A stretch of 64,000 nt of DNA, from positions 496,001-560,000 of the forward strand of contig WGND01000001.1 in assembly GCA_016124805.1 (NCBI GenBank). Reading direction: 5' to 3'. The number at the start of each line of letters is the position of its first letter. The first letter of the stretch is position 1. Source of the DNA: Hyphomicrobiales bacterium. GTDB taxonomy: Bacteria > Pseudomonadota > Alphaproteobacteria > Parvibaculales > Parvibaculaceae. This document shows, piece by piece, positions 24,092 through 32,925 of the stretch. The position numbers and the translations under genes are program-made. Below the pieces are notes generated by a model that saw only the letters and a program-made list of their open reading frames with translations, was not told the DNA's origin and searched no databases.

Positions 24092-24282
24092 CTGGACCGG
24101 CCTCAAGGATGAGACCTTCCTTCTCAGTCATATCAGCCTGATGTGCGAGGGCGTGCGATGGCAACGGCCCGAGCCAGATCAGCTATGCTGCCTACTGGCA
24201 AGGCGACAACGACAATCCGGCGCGGGCGCATTTCCTCAAGCTGCTCGAGGAGCGCTATCCCTTGCTGTCCAATGGCGACTGA
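24092..24282 (+). pseudogene. lysR 3' remnant, second copy
   Basis: Bases 24092-24125 match lysR around 22655-22690 (a shared LKDETFLLS-type segment), then after a deletion the match resumes at SLMCE and runs to the end of the gene (AYWQ, NDNPA, HFLKLLEERYPLLSN). It has no start, internal deletions and a frame change, so it is a decayed copy of the lysR tail next to the intact DUF2274. Confidence 0.75.
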
Positions 24283-24497
24283 GGGTTCCGCCGCGCCTTC
24301 GCGAATGCGCGATCGGTCGCCATGAAGCGTTCCACCATCGGGGCGATCAGCTTGGCCGGCTCGCCGACAGGCTGGCTCGTCTCCCGACCCAGGACCTCGG
24401 CGTAGGCGACGAGGTCGCGATGTACCGCGGCGGGAAGCTCGACGGTGAGCTTGACCGGCCTGTCGTCGGCAATGGGGCCGAGTTTCAGTTTCGCCAT
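24255..24497 (-). CDS. DUF2274 domain protein
   Basis: An 80-residue soluble protein (KLKLGPIADDRPVKLTVELP then LVAYAEVLGRETSQP) of the DUF2274 family, which is regularly the last gene of trb operons in alphaproteobacterial ICEs. The strand-helix-helix layout resembles RHH proteins, so DNA binding is possible but unproven. It follows trbI by 3 bases. Its C-terminal codons overlap the antisense lysR remnant. Confidence 0.85.
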   Translation of the reverse strand: MAKLKLGPIADDRPVKLTVELPAAVHRDLVAYAEVLGRETSQPVGEPAKLIAPMVERFMATDRAFAKARRNPQSPLDSKG

Positions 24498-24500
24498 GGA

Positions 24501-25727
24501 TCATCCGCCATAGGGTTCGAGGACAAGGTCGCGCGTAACGATCACACGGACGGGAAAGCCGGGCCGGATGGTCAGTGTCGGCGCGACATTGAGCTGGCGC
24601 CGAACGATCTGCTGGCCGGCATCATTGATCGTGTCCTGCGCGCCGCCGCGAATGGCGCTGATCAGGCGATCGTTGTCGTCGGCGGCCAGTTCCGCACCGA
24701 CGCCAAGCAGGGTCGAGAGCGCGGCCGCCTTGGCGATGTCCCACCAATGATAGTCGACGCCGTCCTCGAGGCCGGCGTAGCCTTCAGCGTCCGCGCCCGG
24801 CTGGCGCTCGAGCACGATCGAGCGGCCGTTCGGCATGATGAGCCGGTTCCAGACGAGGAGCACGCGCCTTTGGCCGAAACCGACGCCATTGTCGTACTGA
24901 CCGATCAGCCGGGTGCCCTGGGGCACGAGCAGCAGCCGGCCGGTCGGGCTGTCATAGACGTTCTCCGTCACCTGCGCGGTGATCTGGCCCGGCAGGTCGG
25001 AGCGGATGCCGGTGATCAAAGCCGCCGGGATGACGGCGCCCGCCTGGAGCACGTAGGGAGAAGCTGGCGCGGCGATGCGGTCGGGCGAGACGGTGCGGCG
25101 GTCGACGGCCGCGTTGAGGAAGGCAAGTTGCCGCTCCTGCGCCGAGGGTGTCGCCGGCTGCGGCGCCAGGCCCAGACTGGTGAGGTCCGGCAGGACCGGC
25201 TGATTGGACGATGTGGGATCGGGATTGGCGGCTGAAGGCGGCCGGGTCTCGGTCGCGGCAAACAGCCGGCTCGTGCGGGCGGTCTCGATCTCCTGGCGTC
25301 GGCGCTGCTCTTCGGCGCTGATGCCCGGGTCCGGAACCGCCATTCCGGGCACAGGAACGGCTTGGCCACGGTTCTGAGCGTCGAGGATCGGGCGGCCGAG
25401 ATCGCCGGGGAGCGGTTGCCCCAGGATCGGACCGGTATAGTCGCGCGGAAGCCCGGCGAGGCCATCCGCCGTCGTGCGGTTCTCAGTCGAGTAGAGTTCC
25501 TGCGCCTGGTTGCCGCCGTCGCGGATCTGGAGCGCGTAGATCAGCGCGCCGCCGATCCCGGCGCAGGCGACGAGGCCGATTCCGGCCAGCACCTTTGGCG
25601 ACAGCCGCGTGACGCGCGGCGGCTCGGCGCGCAGACGCATGGCGGGCGCCGCCGCGGGCTCGCCGGTCAGCGGCCGAGCTTCGTCAGTCTCCGACCCTTC
25701 CTCCTTCCGGGGATCATTGTCACTCAC
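24501..25727 (-). CDS. trbI: Conjugal transfer protein TrbI (VirB10-like)
   Basis: A 408-residue protein that spans the periplasm of the type IV secretion channel. It has a short Pro/Ala-rich cytoplasmic part, one membrane helix at ~46-66 (VLAGIGLVACAGIGGALIYA), a Pro/Gln-rich linker, and a C-terminal VirB10 domain (residues ~215-408) with the usual VIPAALITGIRSDLPGQ and QGTRLIGQYDN blocks. It bridges inner-membrane ATPases to the outer-membrane ring with TrbG. Its start overlaps the trbG stop by four bases. Confidence 0.93.
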   Translation of the reverse strand: MSDNDPRKEEGSETDEARPLTGEPAAAPAMRLRAEPPRVTRLSPKVLAGIGLVACAGIGGALIYALQIRDGGNQAQELYSTENRTTADGLAGLPRDYTGPILGQPLPGDLGRPILDAQNRGQAVPVPGMAVPDPGISAEEQRRRQEIETARTSRLFAATETRPPSAANPDPTSSNQPVLPDLTSLGLAPQPATPSAQERQLAFLNAAVDRRTVSPDRIAAPASPYVLQAGAVIPAALITGIRSDLPGQITAQVTENVYDSPTGRLLLVPQGTRLIGQYDNGVGFGQRRVLLVWNRLIMPNGRSIVLERQPGADAEGYAGLEDGVDYHWWDIAKAAALSTLLGVGAELAADDNDRLISAIRGGAQDTINDAGQQIVRRQLNVAPTLTIRPGFPVRVIVTRDLVLEPYGG

Positions 25728-26773
25728 GACGCGGGCCTCCCATCGGTGCGCACGATGCGGACGCGCTTCTGGGAGTTGCCGGCGCCGAAGCGCAGTTCGG
25801 CGGCGGCGAACAGCCGGTCGACGATCATGTAACTGCCGCGCACGCGATAGTTCACGAGCTCGGCGGTATTGCCCTCCGGGCCGACGACGAACAGCGGCGG
25901 CATCTCGCCCTGGCCGATCCCACGCGGGAACTCGATGAAGACCTGCCGGCCATCGTCATAGGCGCGCAACGGTCGCCACGGAGCGCGGTCGCCTTCGATC
26001 GCATAGCGGAAATTGATATTGGCGAGATCGACGCCGGTGGCGACGGGCTGGGCAGCCTGGGCCTCGGCATTCTGCCGGCGGAGCGCAATGAGCTGGTCCT
26101 GCGGATATTGCCAGGAGACCGAAGCCATATAGGTCCGCTCGGTCGAGCGCAGTTCCATATGGTAGGTGCGCCGGTCGGTGTTGATGACGAGATTGGTTGT
26201 GAGGTCGGCGCGTGTCGGCTTCACCAGGATGTGGATCTGTTTCGTCGCGCCTGATCCGCTCTCGGTATCGCCGATGATCCAGCGCACGGTGTCGCCGGCG
26301 GCGACGGGACCGGAGCCGACGAGCTGCTCGCCGGGCTGGAGTGCGATATCGGTGATCTGGCCGACGGCGGTATAGACCTGATAGAGGGCTCCTCCCGTGA
26401 AGGGATAGACCTGCATCGCATTGATGAAGCCGTCGCGCACCGGCTGCACGCGCGCGGCGGCGTTGGCCTGATTGACCCGCGCGGCAGGGTCGGCAGGCTC
26501 GGGCGTGCGGCGTGATTCCTCGACGGGCTTCATCTGCCCCGGCAACGGCAAGGGTTTCGGCAGTTCCACTACCTGCACCGGCGCAGGCGGATCGGCGCGC
26601 AGCGTCGCCGGCGCTGCATCATCATAGGAAATCTCAGGCGGCCTGTGCGTCGTCGCGCAACCGGCGAGCGCGGTCGTGCAAAGCAGCAGAAGCGGCAGCG
26701 CGGATTTGCGCAAGGGCAGAAATACGATTGTGGGGAAAGCCGTGTTTCCGGCTTTGTGGAAATGCGGCTTCAT
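25724..26773 (-). CDS. trbG: Conjugal transfer protein TrbG (VirB9-like)
   Basis: A 349-residue secreted lipoprotein-like component of the outer-membrane core complex. LLLLCTTALAGCATT is a lipobox-type signal sequence with Cys near residue 31. The VirB9 N-terminal beta domain starts at VYTAVGQITDIALQPGEQL, and the C-terminal domain holds SYMIVDRLFAAAELR. A longer open frame extends upstream to 27520, but ATG 26773 overlaps the trbF stop (ATGA) and begins the signal peptide, so it is the start. Confidence 0.93.
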   Translation of the reverse strand: MKPHFHKAGNTAFPTIVFLPLRKSALPLLLLCTTALAGCATTHRPPEISYDDAAPATLRADPPAPVQVVELPKPLPLPGQMKPVEESRRTPEPADPAARVNQANAAARVQPVRDGFINAMQVYPFTGGALYQVYTAVGQITDIALQPGEQLVGSGPVAAGDTVRWIIGDTESGSGATKQIHILVKPTRADLTTNLVINTDRRTYHMELRSTERTYMASVSWQYPQDQLIALRRQNAEAQAAQPVATGVDLANINFRYAIEGDRAPWRPLRAYDDGRQVFIEFPRGIGQGEMPPLFVVGPEGNTAELVNYRVRGSYMIVDRLFAAAELRFGAGNSQKRVRIVRTDGRPAS

Positions 26774-27453
26774 TGCCCAAGCTCCCGTGACCAGTTGATG
26801 GCGTTGACGTAGATGCCGAGCGGGTTGGCCCGGAGTTTCTCGGTGTCGCGCGGTGGCTGCACGACGACGGTGAGGATGGCGGTCCAGCGCGAGGTCTCGG
26901 CGAGCGAGCCGTCCTGATAGCGGCGTTCGGTCCAGGCGACGCGGAAAGACTCGGGCGATGCCCGGATGACGCTGGAGACGTCGACGGCGACCTGCTGCTT
27001 GCCGACCCTGGTGAAGGGATCGTTCGAGCGGGCGTAGTCGTTGAGCGCCATCGCGCCCCGGTCGGTCGTGAAGTCGTAGGCGCGCAGCCAGTTCTGCCGA
27101 ACGATGATCGCGTCGGCGGGAATCGAGCGGACCTGCTCGATGAAGCGCGCAAGGTGCCAGGCGATCTGGGGGTCGGTCGGACGATAGTCGGCGACCGCCG
27201 GGGCCACCGCCTGCGCCTGGCCGAGATTGTCGACCTGCACCACCCAAGGGACGATGGTGCCGCGCCCCGACTGCCAGACAAGAGCCGATGCGAATCCGGC
27301 CGAGAGGATCAGCGAGCCGAAGGCCATCAGCCGCCAGTTCCTCGCCTGGACGCGCGCCGAACCGATGCGCTCGTCCCAGATCTGCGCGGCCTTCTGGTAG
27401 GGCGTTTCCGGCTCTGGCGTCCTGCCGTAATGGGTGGATGGTCGTTTGAACAT
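26770..27453 (-). CDS. trbF: Conjugal transfer protein TrbF (VirB8-like)
   Basis: A 227-residue inner-membrane assembly factor. One membrane helix lies at residues ~42-62 (LMAFGSLILSAGFASALVW), followed by a periplasmic NTF2-like VirB8 domain with the conserved WTERRYQDG and NPLGIYVNAINWSREL end. It nucleates the T4SS at the inner membrane. ATGA overlaps join it to trbL upstream and trbG downstream. Confidence 0.93.
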   Translation of the reverse strand: MFKRPSTHYGRTPEPETPYQKAAQIWDERIGSARVQARNWRLMAFGSLILSAGFASALVWQSGRGTIVPWVVQVDNLGQAQAVAPAVADYRPTDPQIAWHLARFIEQVRSIPADAIIVRQNWLRAYDFTTDRGAMALNDYARSNDPFTRVGKQQVAVDVSSVIRASPESFRVAWTERRYQDGSLAETSRWTAILTVVVQPPRDTEKLRANPLGIYVNAINWSRELGQ

Positions 27454-28799
27454 CAGCGATCACTTTCGGAAAGGTTGATTGAAGAGCCGGAGCCATGGCT
27501 GTCGCCCGCACGGACGGCATGCGCGGCGGCGGAAACGCCGTGACTCATGGTCTGGGAGCGCTTCATCCGCCTGGCCCAATCCGGCGGGCCGTCGGCCCGC
27601 GCGGACGCCTCGGCCGCGCCCCCGCCGATCGTGCCCATGGTGGAAGTGCCGCCCGTGGCTTCAAACGCCGACTTGCCGCCCTCGGTGAAGCTGGATTTCA
27701 TGGCTTGGGAGGTACGAGTGGCAGCACGGCGAAGGGGCGATATGGCCGCGCCGCCCGCTGCGTGGGCAACCGCGCCAAGGCCGGAAGCCACACTCGCGGC
27801 GCCCGTTTGGCCAGCGGAGCCGAGGCTGTAGGCGGTCGATGCGCCGCCCGCGAGCGCGGCCCCGCCACGCGCGGCGGCGGCTCCGCCGGACAGGGCGGCA
27901 GCACCTCCGCGGAGCGCCATGCCGCCCGCCGCTCCCGCCGCCACCATCGCACCGCCAGCGGCGAGGCCGGCACCGACCGCGGCGCCCGCGCCGAGCTGCG
28001 GGCCGCCGGAGACGAGGCCAGCGGCGATGCCGGGGCCGAAGATGCCGAGGCCGAGCAACGACAACGCGGCGAGCACGATTGCCATCGCCTCGTCGATGGT
28101 CGGGGTCGCGCCGCCGAAGCCGGCGGTGAATTCGGCAAAGAGCGTCGAGCCGATGCCGATGATGACGGCAAGCACCAGGACTTTGATGCCCGACGATATG
28201 ATGTTGCCGAGCACCCGCTCGGCCATGAAGGCGGATTTGCCGAAGAGGCCGAAAGGAATGAGCACGAAACCGGCGAGCGTCGTCAGCTTGAACTCGATGA
28301 GCGTGACGAAGAGCTGGACGGCGAGAATGAAGAAGGCGAGCAGAACCAGCGCCCAGGCGAGGAACATGCAGGCGATCTGGATGAAGTTTTCGAAGAAGGA
28401 CCAGTAGCCCATCAGGTCGGAGATGGAGTCGAGCAGCGGCCGGCCGGCATCGAGGCCGGTCTGCGCCACCTTGCCGGGTCGCAGGAGATCGGCGGTCGAG
28501 AAGCCGGTCCCGCTCGCCTTGAGGCCGAGGCCGGCGAAGCTCTCGAAGACGATGCGGGCGAGATTGTTCCAGTTGGAGATGATGTAGGCGAAAACGCCGA
28601 CGAACAGGGTCTTCTTGACGAGCCTGGCGATGATGTCGTCGTCGGCGCCCCAGCTCCAGAACAGCGCGGCCAGCGTCACGTCGATGACGATCAGCGTGGT
28701 CGCGATGAACGCGACCTCGGATCCAAGCAGGCCGAACCCGCTGTCGATGTAGCGGGTGAAGACCTCGAGGAAATGGTCGATGACGCCGGTGCCGCCCAT
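27453..28799 (-). CDS. trbL: Conjugal transfer protein TrbL (VirB6-like)
   Basis: A 448-residue polytopic membrane protein. About six hydrophobic segments cover residues 25-290; the MGGTGVIDHFLEVFTRYID start is typical of P-type TrbL. Residues ~265-345 are almost entirely Gly/Ala (low complexity) and the tail is polar, the usual layout of TrbL. It forms part of the inner-membrane channel. The GC-rich Gly/Ala stretch produces long false frames on the other strand. Confidence 0.92.
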   Translation of the reverse strand: MGGTGVIDHFLEVFTRYIDSGFGLLGSEVAFIATTLIVIDVTLAALFWSWGADDDIIARLVKKTLFVGVFAYIISNWNNLARIVFESFAGLGLKASGTGFSTADLLRPGKVAQTGLDAGRPLLDSISDLMGYWSFFENFIQIACMFLAWALVLLAFFILAVQLFVTLIEFKLTTLAGFVLIPFGLFGKSAFMAERVLGNIISSGIKVLVLAVIIGIGSTLFAEFTAGFGGATPTIDEAMAIVLAALSLLGLGIFGPGIAAGLVSGGPQLGAGAAVGAGLAAGGAMVAAGAAGGMALRGGAAALSGGAAAARGGAALAGGASTAYSLGSAGQTGAASVASGLGAVAHAAGGAAISPLRRAATRTSQAMKSSFTEGGKSAFEATGGTSTMGTIGGGAAEASARADGPPDWARRMKRSQTMSHGVSAAAHAVRAGDSHGSGSSINLSESDR

Positions 28800-28804
28800 G
28801 ATGC

Positions 28805-29104
28805 CTATCGTGTCTCTGAAGGTGATGCCGGCGGCGGGACGGCGGGCGATGAGCCGGGTGCGAGAAAGCGCTCGCGGTTGTCCGCCCAGGCGCGCAGGCA
28901 GGCGGGATCGCGCGTTGCCGCCTCGCCGAGGCGCTGACAGCGCCTCAATTCGTCCCGCAGCGGATCGGTGGAGGATGTCCCCGCCGGTCTCTCAGGCCGG
29001 GCGGCCGGCTCTTGCCCCTTCCGGGTCAGCTCGATCGCCGTCGCGGTGATCGCTACCGCGACGAACACGATGGCGCCGAGGCGGGCCAGCATCTTGCCGT
29101 CCAT
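28805..29104 (-). CDS. TrbK-like entry exclusion candidate
   Basis: A 99-residue protein with one N-terminal hydrophobic helix (LARLGAIVFVAVAITATAIEL) and a charged mature part with two Cys (RRCQRLGEAATRDPACLRAW). Position between trbJ and trbL and this layout match the alternative TrbK family annotated as putative entry exclusion in alphaproteobacterial ICEs; classical TrbK is a small lipoprotein that blocks transfer into cells already carrying the element. ATG 29104 is chosen at the start of the signal; the frame itself extends further up without support. Confidence 0.75.
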   Translation of the reverse strand: MDGKMLARLGAIVFVAVAITATAIELTRKGQEPAARPERPAGTSSTDPLRDELRRCQRLGEAATRDPACLRAWADNRERFLAPGSSPAVPPPASPSETR

Positions 29105-29126
29105 GACACGATCCTCTTGTGGGGCC

Positions 29127-29888
29127 TCAATTGCCATTCTGGAACATCTGGGCATTGCCGGGCTGGTAGCCGACGCCCGGCGTCAGGAAGCGCCGGCGCT
29201 GCTCGCGGCCCTGTTCGGCGGCTGCGGCACGCTCGGCTTCGGAGAGCGCCTGCGCCCGGCCGTTGGCGGCGACCACGGCGGTAAGGTCGCCGAGCTGCTG
29301 GGCCTGAAGCGCGAGAAGCTGGTTGCCGGCCTGCGTCGCCTGAAGCGCGCCTGTCGCGCCCTGGCTCCGGCCGACGAGCGCCGACATCTGGGCGCGGTTG
29401 GTGTCGATATTGCCGACGACACCCGCCTGGACGCGCATCGCATCCTGAAGCCCGGCAACGGTGTTCTGCCAGCGCTCGCGCGCCTGGGTGACGAGTTGCT
29501 GGTCCGAAGCCGTAAGCGAGGCGCTGCCGTAGGTCGATTGGAACGCCTGGTCGATTTGGTGCACGTCGAAGGCGATATTCTGGGCCTGGTTCAGGAGCTG
29601 CTGCGTGCGCTGCACGGATTGCTGGATCTGCTGAAGCGACGAGTAGGGCAGGCTGGCAAGGTTGCGGGCCTGATTGATCAGCATCCGCGCTTCGTTCTGA
29701 AGCGAGGTGATCTGGTTGTTGATCTGCTCCAGTGCCCGCGCCGCCTGCAGCACATTCTGCGCATAGTTGGTCGGGTCGTAGACGATCCAGGCGGCGGCCG
29801 CCGGCTGCACGAACAGGGGAGAGACGGCGACGGGCAGCGCAAAGATGGTCGCGGCGAGAAGCGCCGCGCGGGAACGACGGATAATCAT
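29127..29888 (-). CDS. trbJ: Conjugal transfer protein TrbJ (VirB5-like)
   Basis: A 253-residue periplasmic protein with a Sec signal (IIRRSRAALLAATIFALP, cleavage near AAAAW). The mature chain is helical and rich in Gln and Asn (LEQINNQITSLQNEARM, LQQIQQSVQRTQQLL), as in VirB5-type pilus-tip adhesins. ATG 29888 overlaps the trbE stop by four bases. Confidence 0.92.
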   Translation of the reverse strand: MIIRRSRAALLAATIFALPVAVSPLFVQPAAAAWIVYDPTNYAQNVLQAARALEQINNQITSLQNEARMLINQARNLASLPYSSLQQIQQSVQRTQQLLNQAQNIAFDVHQIDQAFQSTYGSASLTASDQQLVTQARERWQNTVAGLQDAMRVQAGVVGNIDTNRAQMSALVGRSQGATGALQATQAGNQLLALQAQQLGDLTAVVAANGRAQALSEAERAAAAEQGREQRRRFLTPGVGYQPGNAQMFQNGN

Positions 29889-32323
29889 GGCTTGATCTCC
29901 AGGTTGGTGAGGTCGGGAATGAGGTCGGCGGCCCAGCCGACGCCGCGGTGGCGCAGCCACGCGGCAAGGAAGCCGTCGCGGCCCTGGCTCTCGAAGATGC
30001 GCGCGATGGCGGCCTGGTCGGTCTTCGATGACGCGGCGCAGAGCGCGAGCGCGACCTCGCTCAAGCCTAGCTCAAACAGGCGGTTGCCGCGGCGCGACTG
30101 GCAGTAATAATCGCGCTTGGGCATCGCCCGCGCCAAAATCTCGATCTGCCGGTCGTTGAGGCCGAAGCGCCGGTAGATCGCCGTGATCTGCGGTTCGATC
30201 GCCCGCTCGTTCGGCAGCAGCAGCCGGGTCTGGCAGCTCTCTATGATTGCCGGCGCAATCGCCGAGCCGTCGATGTCGGAGAGAGATTGCGTGGCGAAGA
30301 CCACGGAAGCGTTCTTCTTCCTGAGCGTCTTCAGCCACTCGCGGAGCTGGCCGGCGAAGCCCTCGTCATCGAGGGCGAGCCAGCCTTCGTCGACGATCAG
30401 CAGCGTCGGGCTGCCGTCGAGCCGGTCCTCGATGCGGTGGAACAGGTAGGCGAGGACGGCCGGCGCGGCGCCCGTGCCGATCAGCCCCTCGGTCTCGAAC
30501 GCCTGCACGGAGGCGCTGCCGAGATGCTCGGATTCCGCGTCGAGCAGCCGGCCGTAGGCGCCGCCGACGCAATAGGGCCTGAGCGCCTGCTTCAAATCGT
30601 TCGATTGCAGCAGGACGGCGAGCCCCGTGATCGTCCGCTCGCCGACTGGCGCACTGGCGAGCGAGGTCAGCGCCGACCAGAGGTGCTCCTTGACTTGCGG
30701 ATCGATCGAGATGCCCTCTCGCATCAGGATCGCGACGATCCAGTCGGCCGCCCAGGCGCGCTCCGGCACGTCATGGATGCGCGCGAGTGGCTGGAGCGAG
30801 ACGGACGTCTCCGCATCTTCGGTCAGCCCGCCGCCGAGGTCGTGCCAGTCACCGCCCATGCCAAGTGCCGCAGCACGGATCGAACCGCCGAAGTCGAAGG
30901 CGAAGACCTGGGCCTGCGCGTAGCGCCGGAACTGGAGCGCCATCAGCGCCAGCAGCACCGACTTGCCGGCGCCGGTCGGGCCGACGACGAGAGTATGGCC
31001 GACATCGCCGACGTGAAGGGAAAACCGGAACGGGGTCGAGCCCTCGGTCTTGCCGAAGAGCAAGGGGGGAGCAGCGAAGTGCTCGTCCCGTTCCGGCCCC
31101 GCCCACACCGCCGACAGCGGGATCATGTGGGCGAGGTTGAGCGTCGAGACCGGCGGCTGGCGGACATTGGCGTAGATGTGTCCGGGCAGCGAGCCGAGCC
31201 AGGCATCGACTGCGTTGATCGTCTCCGGCATCGCCGTGAAGTCGCGGCCCTGGATGACTTTCTCGACGAGCCGCAGCTTCTCCGCCGCGATCCGGGGATC
31301 GTCGTCCCAGACGGTGACGGTTGCCGTCACATAGGCTTGCCCCGCGAAATCCTGCCCGAGCTCCTGCAGCGCGAGATCGGCGTCGGCGGCCTTGTTCGCC
31401 GCATCGGTGTCGACCAGGGCCGAGGCCTCGTTGGTCATGACCTCCTTGAGGATCGCGGCGATCGACTTGCGCTTGGCGAACCACTGCCGCCGGATTCTGA
31501 TGAGCAGCCTGGTGGCGTCGGTCTTGTCGAGAAGGACGGCGCGCGTCGACCAGCGATAGGAGAAGGCAAGCCGGTTGAGCTCGTCCAGGATGCCGGGCGT
31601 GGTTGCCGTCGGGAAGCCGACGATGGTCAGCACCCGCAGATGCGCGCTGCCGAGGCGCGGCTCGAGGCCGCCGGTGAGCGGCTGATCCGCCAGCAGCGCG
31701 TCGAGATACATCGGAATCTCGGGGACGCGCACGCGGTGGCGCCGACAAGAGACGCAGCCATGGAGGTAGGTCAGCGTTTCGGCGTCGTCGAGCCAGGCGC
31801 ATTCGGGCATGAAGCCTTCGATGAGCTGGAGGATGCGGTCGGTGCGGTCGACGAAGCCGCGCAGGACCTCGTGAGGGTCGACGCCGGTCTGTTCGCGGCC
31901 CTCGTAGAGCCAGGTCTCGGCGCGCGCGGCGTCCTCGACCGGCGGGAGATGGACGAAGGTCAGGAAGTAGCTCGATTCGAAGTGCGAGCCGTCCTCCCCG
32001 AAATCCGCCTTGCGCTCGGCGTCGACCAATGCCGATGCTGGATCGGGAAAGCGGCTTGCCGGGTAGGCGCCAACGGGATGGCGCTCAGCTTCGACGAAGA
32101 TCGCCCAGCCCGAGCCCAGGCGGCGAAAGGCGTTGTTGAGCCGCCCTGCGACCGCGACCAGCTCGGCCGGGACGGCGCTATCGAGATCGGGGCCGCGAAA
32201 GCGCGCCGTGCGCTGGACGCTGCCGTCCTTGTTGAGGATCACACCTTCACCCACGAGGGCAGCCCAGGGCAGAAAGTCGGCGAGACGGGCGGCGGTGCGG
32301 CGATATTCAGCGAGGTTCATCAT
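29885..32323 (-). CDS. trbE: Conjugal transfer ATPase TrbE (VirB4-like)
   Basis: An 812-residue ATPase that energises pilus assembly and substrate transfer at the inner membrane. The N-terminal half is the CagE/TrbE/VirB domain; Walker A is VGPTGAGKS with Lys at ~454 and Walker B is LLIVDEGWLAL with Asp-Glu at ~645-646. FATQSLSDIDGS follows as the motif III region. Either of two consecutive Met codons (32323, 32320) can be the start. It lies 9 bases after trbD. Confidence 0.94.
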   Translation of the reverse strand: MMNLAEYRRTAARLADFLPWAALVGEGVILNKDGSVQRTARFRGPDLDSAVPAELVAVAGRLNNAFRRLGSGWAIFVEAERHPVGAYPASRFPDPASALVDAERKADFGEDGSHFESSYFLTFVHLPPVEDAARAETWLYEGREQTGVDPHEVLRGFVDRTDRILQLIEGFMPECAWLDDAETLTYLHGCVSCRRHRVRVPEIPMYLDALLADQPLTGGLEPRLGSAHLRVLTIVGFPTATTPGILDELNRLAFSYRWSTRAVLLDKTDATRLLIRIRRQWFAKRKSIAAILKEVMTNEASALVDTDAANKAADADLALQELGQDFAGQAYVTATVTVWDDDPRIAAEKLRLVEKVIQGRDFTAMPETINAVDAWLGSLPGHIYANVRQPPVSTLNLAHMIPLSAVWAGPERDEHFAAPPLLFGKTEGSTPFRFSLHVGDVGHTLVVGPTGAGKSVLLALMALQFRRYAQAQVFAFDFGGSIRAAALGMGGDWHDLGGGLTEDAETSVSLQPLARIHDVPERAWAADWIVAILMREGISIDPQVKEHLWSALTSLASAPVGERTITGLAVLLQSNDLKQALRPYCVGGAYGRLLDAESEHLGSASVQAFETEGLIGTGAAPAVLAYLFHRIEDRLDGSPTLLIVDEGWLALDDEGFAGQLREWLKTLRKKNASVVFATQSLSDIDGSAIAPAIIESCQTRLLLPNERAIEPQITAIYRRFGLNDRQIEILARAMPKRDYYCQSRRGNRLFELGLSEVALALCAASSKTDQAAIARIFESQGRDGFLAAWLRHRGVGWAADLIPDLTNLEIKP

Positions 32324-32332
32324 GGGCCGGTC

Positions 32333-32593
32333 TCACACGCTCATATGGCCGGGGATGCGCAGATGCCGGCGCACCACGTCGACGAACATCGGATCGCGTT
32401 TGGCCGCCCACACCGCCGCGAAATGGCCGATGGCCCAGAGGCCGATCCCGACCAGCCACAGGCGCAGGCCGAGGCCGAGGGCCGCTGCCAGCGTCCCGTT
32501 CAGGATGGCGATCGAGCGCGGGGCGCCGCCGAGCAGGATGTGCTCGGTCAGCGCCCGGTGGACCGGCACGGAGAATCCAGGGACCTCTTCCAT
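32333..32593 (-). CDS. trbD: Conjugal transfer protein TrbD (VirB3-like)
   Basis: An 86-residue inner-membrane protein with two hydrophobic helices (SIAILNGTLAAALGLGL and LVGIGLWAIGHFAAVW) after the VHRALTEHILLGG lead typical of VirB3/TrbD. It works with the TrbE ATPase. The start ATG (32591-32593) shares bases with the trbC stop, fixing it within a longer open frame. Confidence 0.92.
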   Translation of the reverse strand: MEEVPGFSVPVHRALTEHILLGGAPRSIAILNGTLAAALGLGLRLWLVGIGLWAIGHFAAVWAAKRDPMFVDVVRRHLRIPGHMSV

Positions 32594-32925
32594 CAGACGA
32601 GCGCCCCGCCACCGAAGGAGAAGAAGGACAGGAAGAAGGAACTGGCCGCAAACGCGATCGACAGGCCGAACACGATCTGGATCAGCCTTCGGAACCCGCC
32701 GGAGGTGTCGCCGAAGGCGAGCGTGAGGCCGGTGACGATGATGATGATGACCGCGAGGATCTTGGCCACCGGCCCCTCGATCGACTGAAGGATCGACTGG
32801 AGGGGCGCCTCCCATGGCATGGACGAGCCGGAGGCGTGGGCGGCCGGCGCCAGCATCATGCTGAGGACGGCGACCGAGGTCGCAGTCGCGATGTGACGGC
32901 GGATACGCGAAAGGCGATGGATCAT
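32593..32925 (-). CDS. trbC: Conjugal transfer pilin TrbC (VirB2-like)
   Basis: A 110-residue prepilin: signal sequence to about residue 32 (SVAVLSMMLAPAAHASG), then two hydrophobic helices (ILAVIIIIVTGLTLAFGD and IQIVFGLSIAFAASSFFLS) around a short basic loop, the hallmark of VirB2/TrbC pilins. P-type TrbC is circularised by a TraF-type protease, which is not in the window. Start ATG 32925 overlaps the trbB stop. Confidence 0.92.
   Translation of the reverse strand: MIHRLSRIRRHIATATSVAVLSMMLAPAAHASGSSMPWEAPLQSILQSIEGPVAKILAVIIIIVTGLTLAFGDTSGGFRRLIQIVFGLSIAFAASSFFLSFFSFGGGALV

Noticed and set aside
24141-25235. 364-codon plus-strand frame opposite trbI
   Set aside because: Antisense to TrbI and starts within the lysR remnant; protein composition is not credible.
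26774-27520. N-terminal extension of the trbG frame
   Set aside because: Overlaps trbF in another frame; TrbG signal peptide starts at 26773 with an ATGA overlap.
27495-28937. 480-codon plus-strand frame opposite trbL
   Set aside because: Caused by the Gly/Ala-rich low-complexity part of trbL; no ribosome site or domain.
30287-32788. 833-codon plus-strand open frame opposite trbE-trbD
   Set aside because: Shadow of the trb genes in GC-rich DNA; the minus strand holds TrbE with Walker motifs and start/stop overlaps.
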